From Brevundimonas sp. UBA6550 (lineage in GTDB: Bacteria; Pseudomonadota; Alphaproteobacteria; Caulobacterales; Caulobacteraceae), in NCBI RefSeq assembly GCF_002434505.1, contig NZ_DJKE01000001.1, positions 310,001 to 374,000 on the forward strand: DNA of 64,000 nt. Direction: 5' to 3'. Within the stretch, counting starts at the first letter, position 1. Each line of letters opens with the position of its first letter. The position numbers and the translations under genes are program-made. Below the pieces are notes generated by a model that did no database searches, was not told the DNA's origin, and saw only the letters and a list, made by a program, of their open reading frames with translations. Shown here in pieces: positions 63,802-64,000 of this stretch.

Positions 63802-64000
63802 TCAGCGTTTGATGATGTCGAGGGTGCGGCTGTCCATCGACCGCGCCGTCTCGATGACGTTCAGATTGGCCTCATAGGCCCGCTGCGCCTCGCGCATGTC
63901 CATGGCCTCGACCAGGGTGTCGACGTTGGGCCGCATCACATAGCCCTGCGCGTTCGCGGCCGGGTGCGACGGGTCGTAGTCCATCTTGAAGTCGCTCTGG
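63802..64000 (-). CDS. flgC: Flagellar basal-body rod protein FlgC (C-terminal part)
   Basis: The visible part is the C-terminus: DYDPSHPAANAQGYVMRPNVDTLVEAMDMREAQRAYEANLNVIETARSM, ending DSRTLDIIKR. The frame stays open to the window end at 64000, so the N-terminus is missing; the ATG at 63984 lies inside the conserved region. FlgC is a proximal-rod protein. Stop at 63802, followed by fliE. Confidence 0.9.
   Translation of the reverse strand, partial: QSDFKMDYDPSHPAANAQGYVMRPNVDTLVEAMDMREAQRAYEANLNVIETARSMDSRTLDIIKR

Overview
The window is GC-rich alphaproteobacterial chromosomal DNA. The gene content (ctaCDBG-CtaE oxidase operon with SURF1 and DUF983, proBA, carA, gltDB, hpf-ptsN behind rpoN, Hsp20-DUF1150, flgC-fliE) and the many short intergenic palindromes suggest Caulobacteraceae, most likely Brevundimonas. 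The genus is an inference from gene order and composition, not from a search. No phage, transposase, CRISPR array or integron is visible. Apart from the repeats this is a housekeeping region.

Layout. 1-2.9 kb: end of a PF10118-type gene, a SulP transporter, a 69-aa gene divergent from a cold-shock gene. 3.1-11.6 kb (minus): FMN reductase, M16 peptidase, then the aa3 oxidase operon ctaC-ctaD-ctaB-small membrane protein-ctaG-ctaE-DUF983-SURF1. 11.9-15.6 kb: PadR/HAAS/GIN three-gene operon, ubiA and a lipoprotein. 15.7-19.6 kb: alpha/beta hydrolase, XRE regulator with membrane partner, desaturase, methyltransferase, DJ-1 protein. 19.7-26.7 kb: secreted protein, zinc peptidase, phosphoglucomutase, unknown protein, frameshifted TauE/SafE, retropepsin-like protein, thrC. 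26.7-32.9 kb: CsbD, thrB, a fused aspartate kinase-homoserine dehydrogenase, and divergently metX-metB, then tRNA-Glu. 33-39 kb: small unknown gene, galE, a glycosyltransferase-like gene, carA and GH3. 39-46 kb: ZIP transporter, proBA, PQQ glucose dehydrogenase. 45-53.7 kb: gltD-gltB-amtB, hsp20-DUF1150. 53.7-59.8 kb (minus): rnd-lptC-lptA-lptB, rpoN-hpf-ptsN, VOC protein. 60-64 kb: tRNA-Leu, WecG-type transferase, FAD protein, Wza-type protein, fliE and the end of flgC.

The most interesting place is the aspartate-family node at 25.3-32.7 kb. One 628-bp intergenic region carries, on the minus strand, a Thr/Ile-rich leader ORF, a perfect candidate antiterminator pairing and an intrinsic terminator (a thr-type attenuator) in front of a kinase-dehydrogenase fusion that lacks ACT domains. 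On the plus strand it carries a SAM-I riboswitch in front of metX-metB. The two branches from homoserine thus appear to be sensed by two different RNA devices placed back to back.

Other points of note: three dispersed palindromic elements of about 155 bp, and further element families with GTCATTCC/GTCATCC/CTCATCC ends; a shared operator-like motif in front of an XRE operon and the adjacent hydrolase; a TauE/SafE gene broken by an apparent 4-nt deletion; and an M16 gene whose conserved N-terminus has no upstream ATG/GTG/TTG.
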